From Phaseolus vulgaris (lineage: Eukaryota; Streptophyta; Magnoliopsida; Fabales; Fabaceae): a stretch of 64,000 nucleotides of DNA. The position numbers were made by a program, and so were the translations under genes. The stretch is from the NCBI RefSeq assembly GCF_000499845.2, contig NC_023753.2, positions 14,833,030-14,897,029 of the forward strand. The letters run 5' to 3'. Under the pieces are notes generated by a model. It saw only the letters and a list, made by a program, of their open reading frames with translations. It was not told the DNA's origin and did not search any database. Below, in pieces: positions 63,902 through 64,000 of this stretch (the first letter of the stretch is position 1; each line of letters starts with the position of its first letter).

Positions 63902-64000
63902 TGTTGAACCAAGTGGTGTTCAAGCTTTGAAGAATCCAAACCCTTTGAATGATGTTAAAGGCTTGGTTGTGCTTGCTATTGCTGAGTTGTCTTAGTTAGG
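63902..64000 (+). repeat. Start of 3' LTR of J
   Basis: TGTTGAACCAAGTGGTGTTC matches the reverse complement of 446-465 in A. The LTR continues beyond the window. Confidence 0.8.

Larger units (their letters stand above)
61596..64000 (+). mobile_element. Element J: SIRE-like Ty1/copia, 3' part
   Basis: It starts abruptly in the integrase at 61596 and runs through RT, RNase H, the 3' untranslated region and the first 99 bp of the 3' LTR. The LTR start (TGTTGAACCAAGTGG) and polypurine tract match those of A in reverse orientation. It has no accessory gene between RNase H and LTR. Confidence 0.85.

Noticed and set aside
1..64000. Host protein-coding gene, tRNA or rRNA
   Set aside because: All longer frames belong to retroelements; I saw no cloverleaf with tRNA boxes and no rRNA core sequence, though I could not run a search.

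Overview
The window looks like plant nuclear DNA made entirely of nested LTR retrotransposons. I find no host gene, rRNA, tRNA or CRISPR array. The plant evidence is Ty1/copia elements with initiator-Met-type primer sites and SIRE-like gag/pol, Tat-lineage Ty3/gypsy elements with two RNase H domains, a chromovirus, and a Tnt1-like copia. A legume (Phaseoleae-like) origin is my impression from the repeat families and is not proven by the window.

Layout, left to right. A (1-5615, minus): SIRE-like copia carrying gag and an accessory gene but no pol; both its LTRs are incomplete. F (5616-24714, minus): Tat gypsy, interrupted by E (6543-18430, minus), a Tat gypsy with two 797-bp LTRs. G (24715-26329, plus): Tnt1-like pol remnant. 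C (26330-53604, minus): SIRE-like copia split by three insertions: B (28702-38517, minus, copia, TSD TCATT), D (39258-49553, plus, Tat gypsy, TSD GTTTT) and H (51006-53050, minus, 2-kb copia deletion derivative, TSD GTTTT). I (53605-61595, minus): chromovirus, probably CRM-like, with an E-family solo LTR (58846-59735, TSD CTTGG) inside its gag. J (61596-64000, plus): 3' half of a copia whose LTR start matches that of A. Paired LTRs differ by roughly 1% by eye in D, E and I, yet every pol is broken by stops, frameshifts or deletions.

Two accessory gene systems stand out. (1) The Tat elements D and E carry, on the strand opposite to gag-pol and next to the 3' LTR, a gene that looks like an ordinary spliced Pol II gene: a G-box upstream, an intron in the 5' UTR, a second intron of 180-184 bp in the same phase and place, a globular 'putative gypsy-type transposon' domain, a long coiled coil and a shared C-terminal motif. 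D has a second, shorter copy and F keeps a 3' fragment. Antisense placement would explain how introns survive an RNA-mediated life cycle. (2) The copia elements A, B and H carry, in sense between pol (or gag) and the 3' LTR, a different protein of the 'putative plant transposon protein' type with its own TATA-like box in A and B.

A further pattern is a 15-nt quasi-palindromic motif that occurs as doublets with a 21-nt repeat distance. It is found in LTRs, untranslated spacers and coding linkers of copia elements A, C and J, and each copy contains a MYB-type core.
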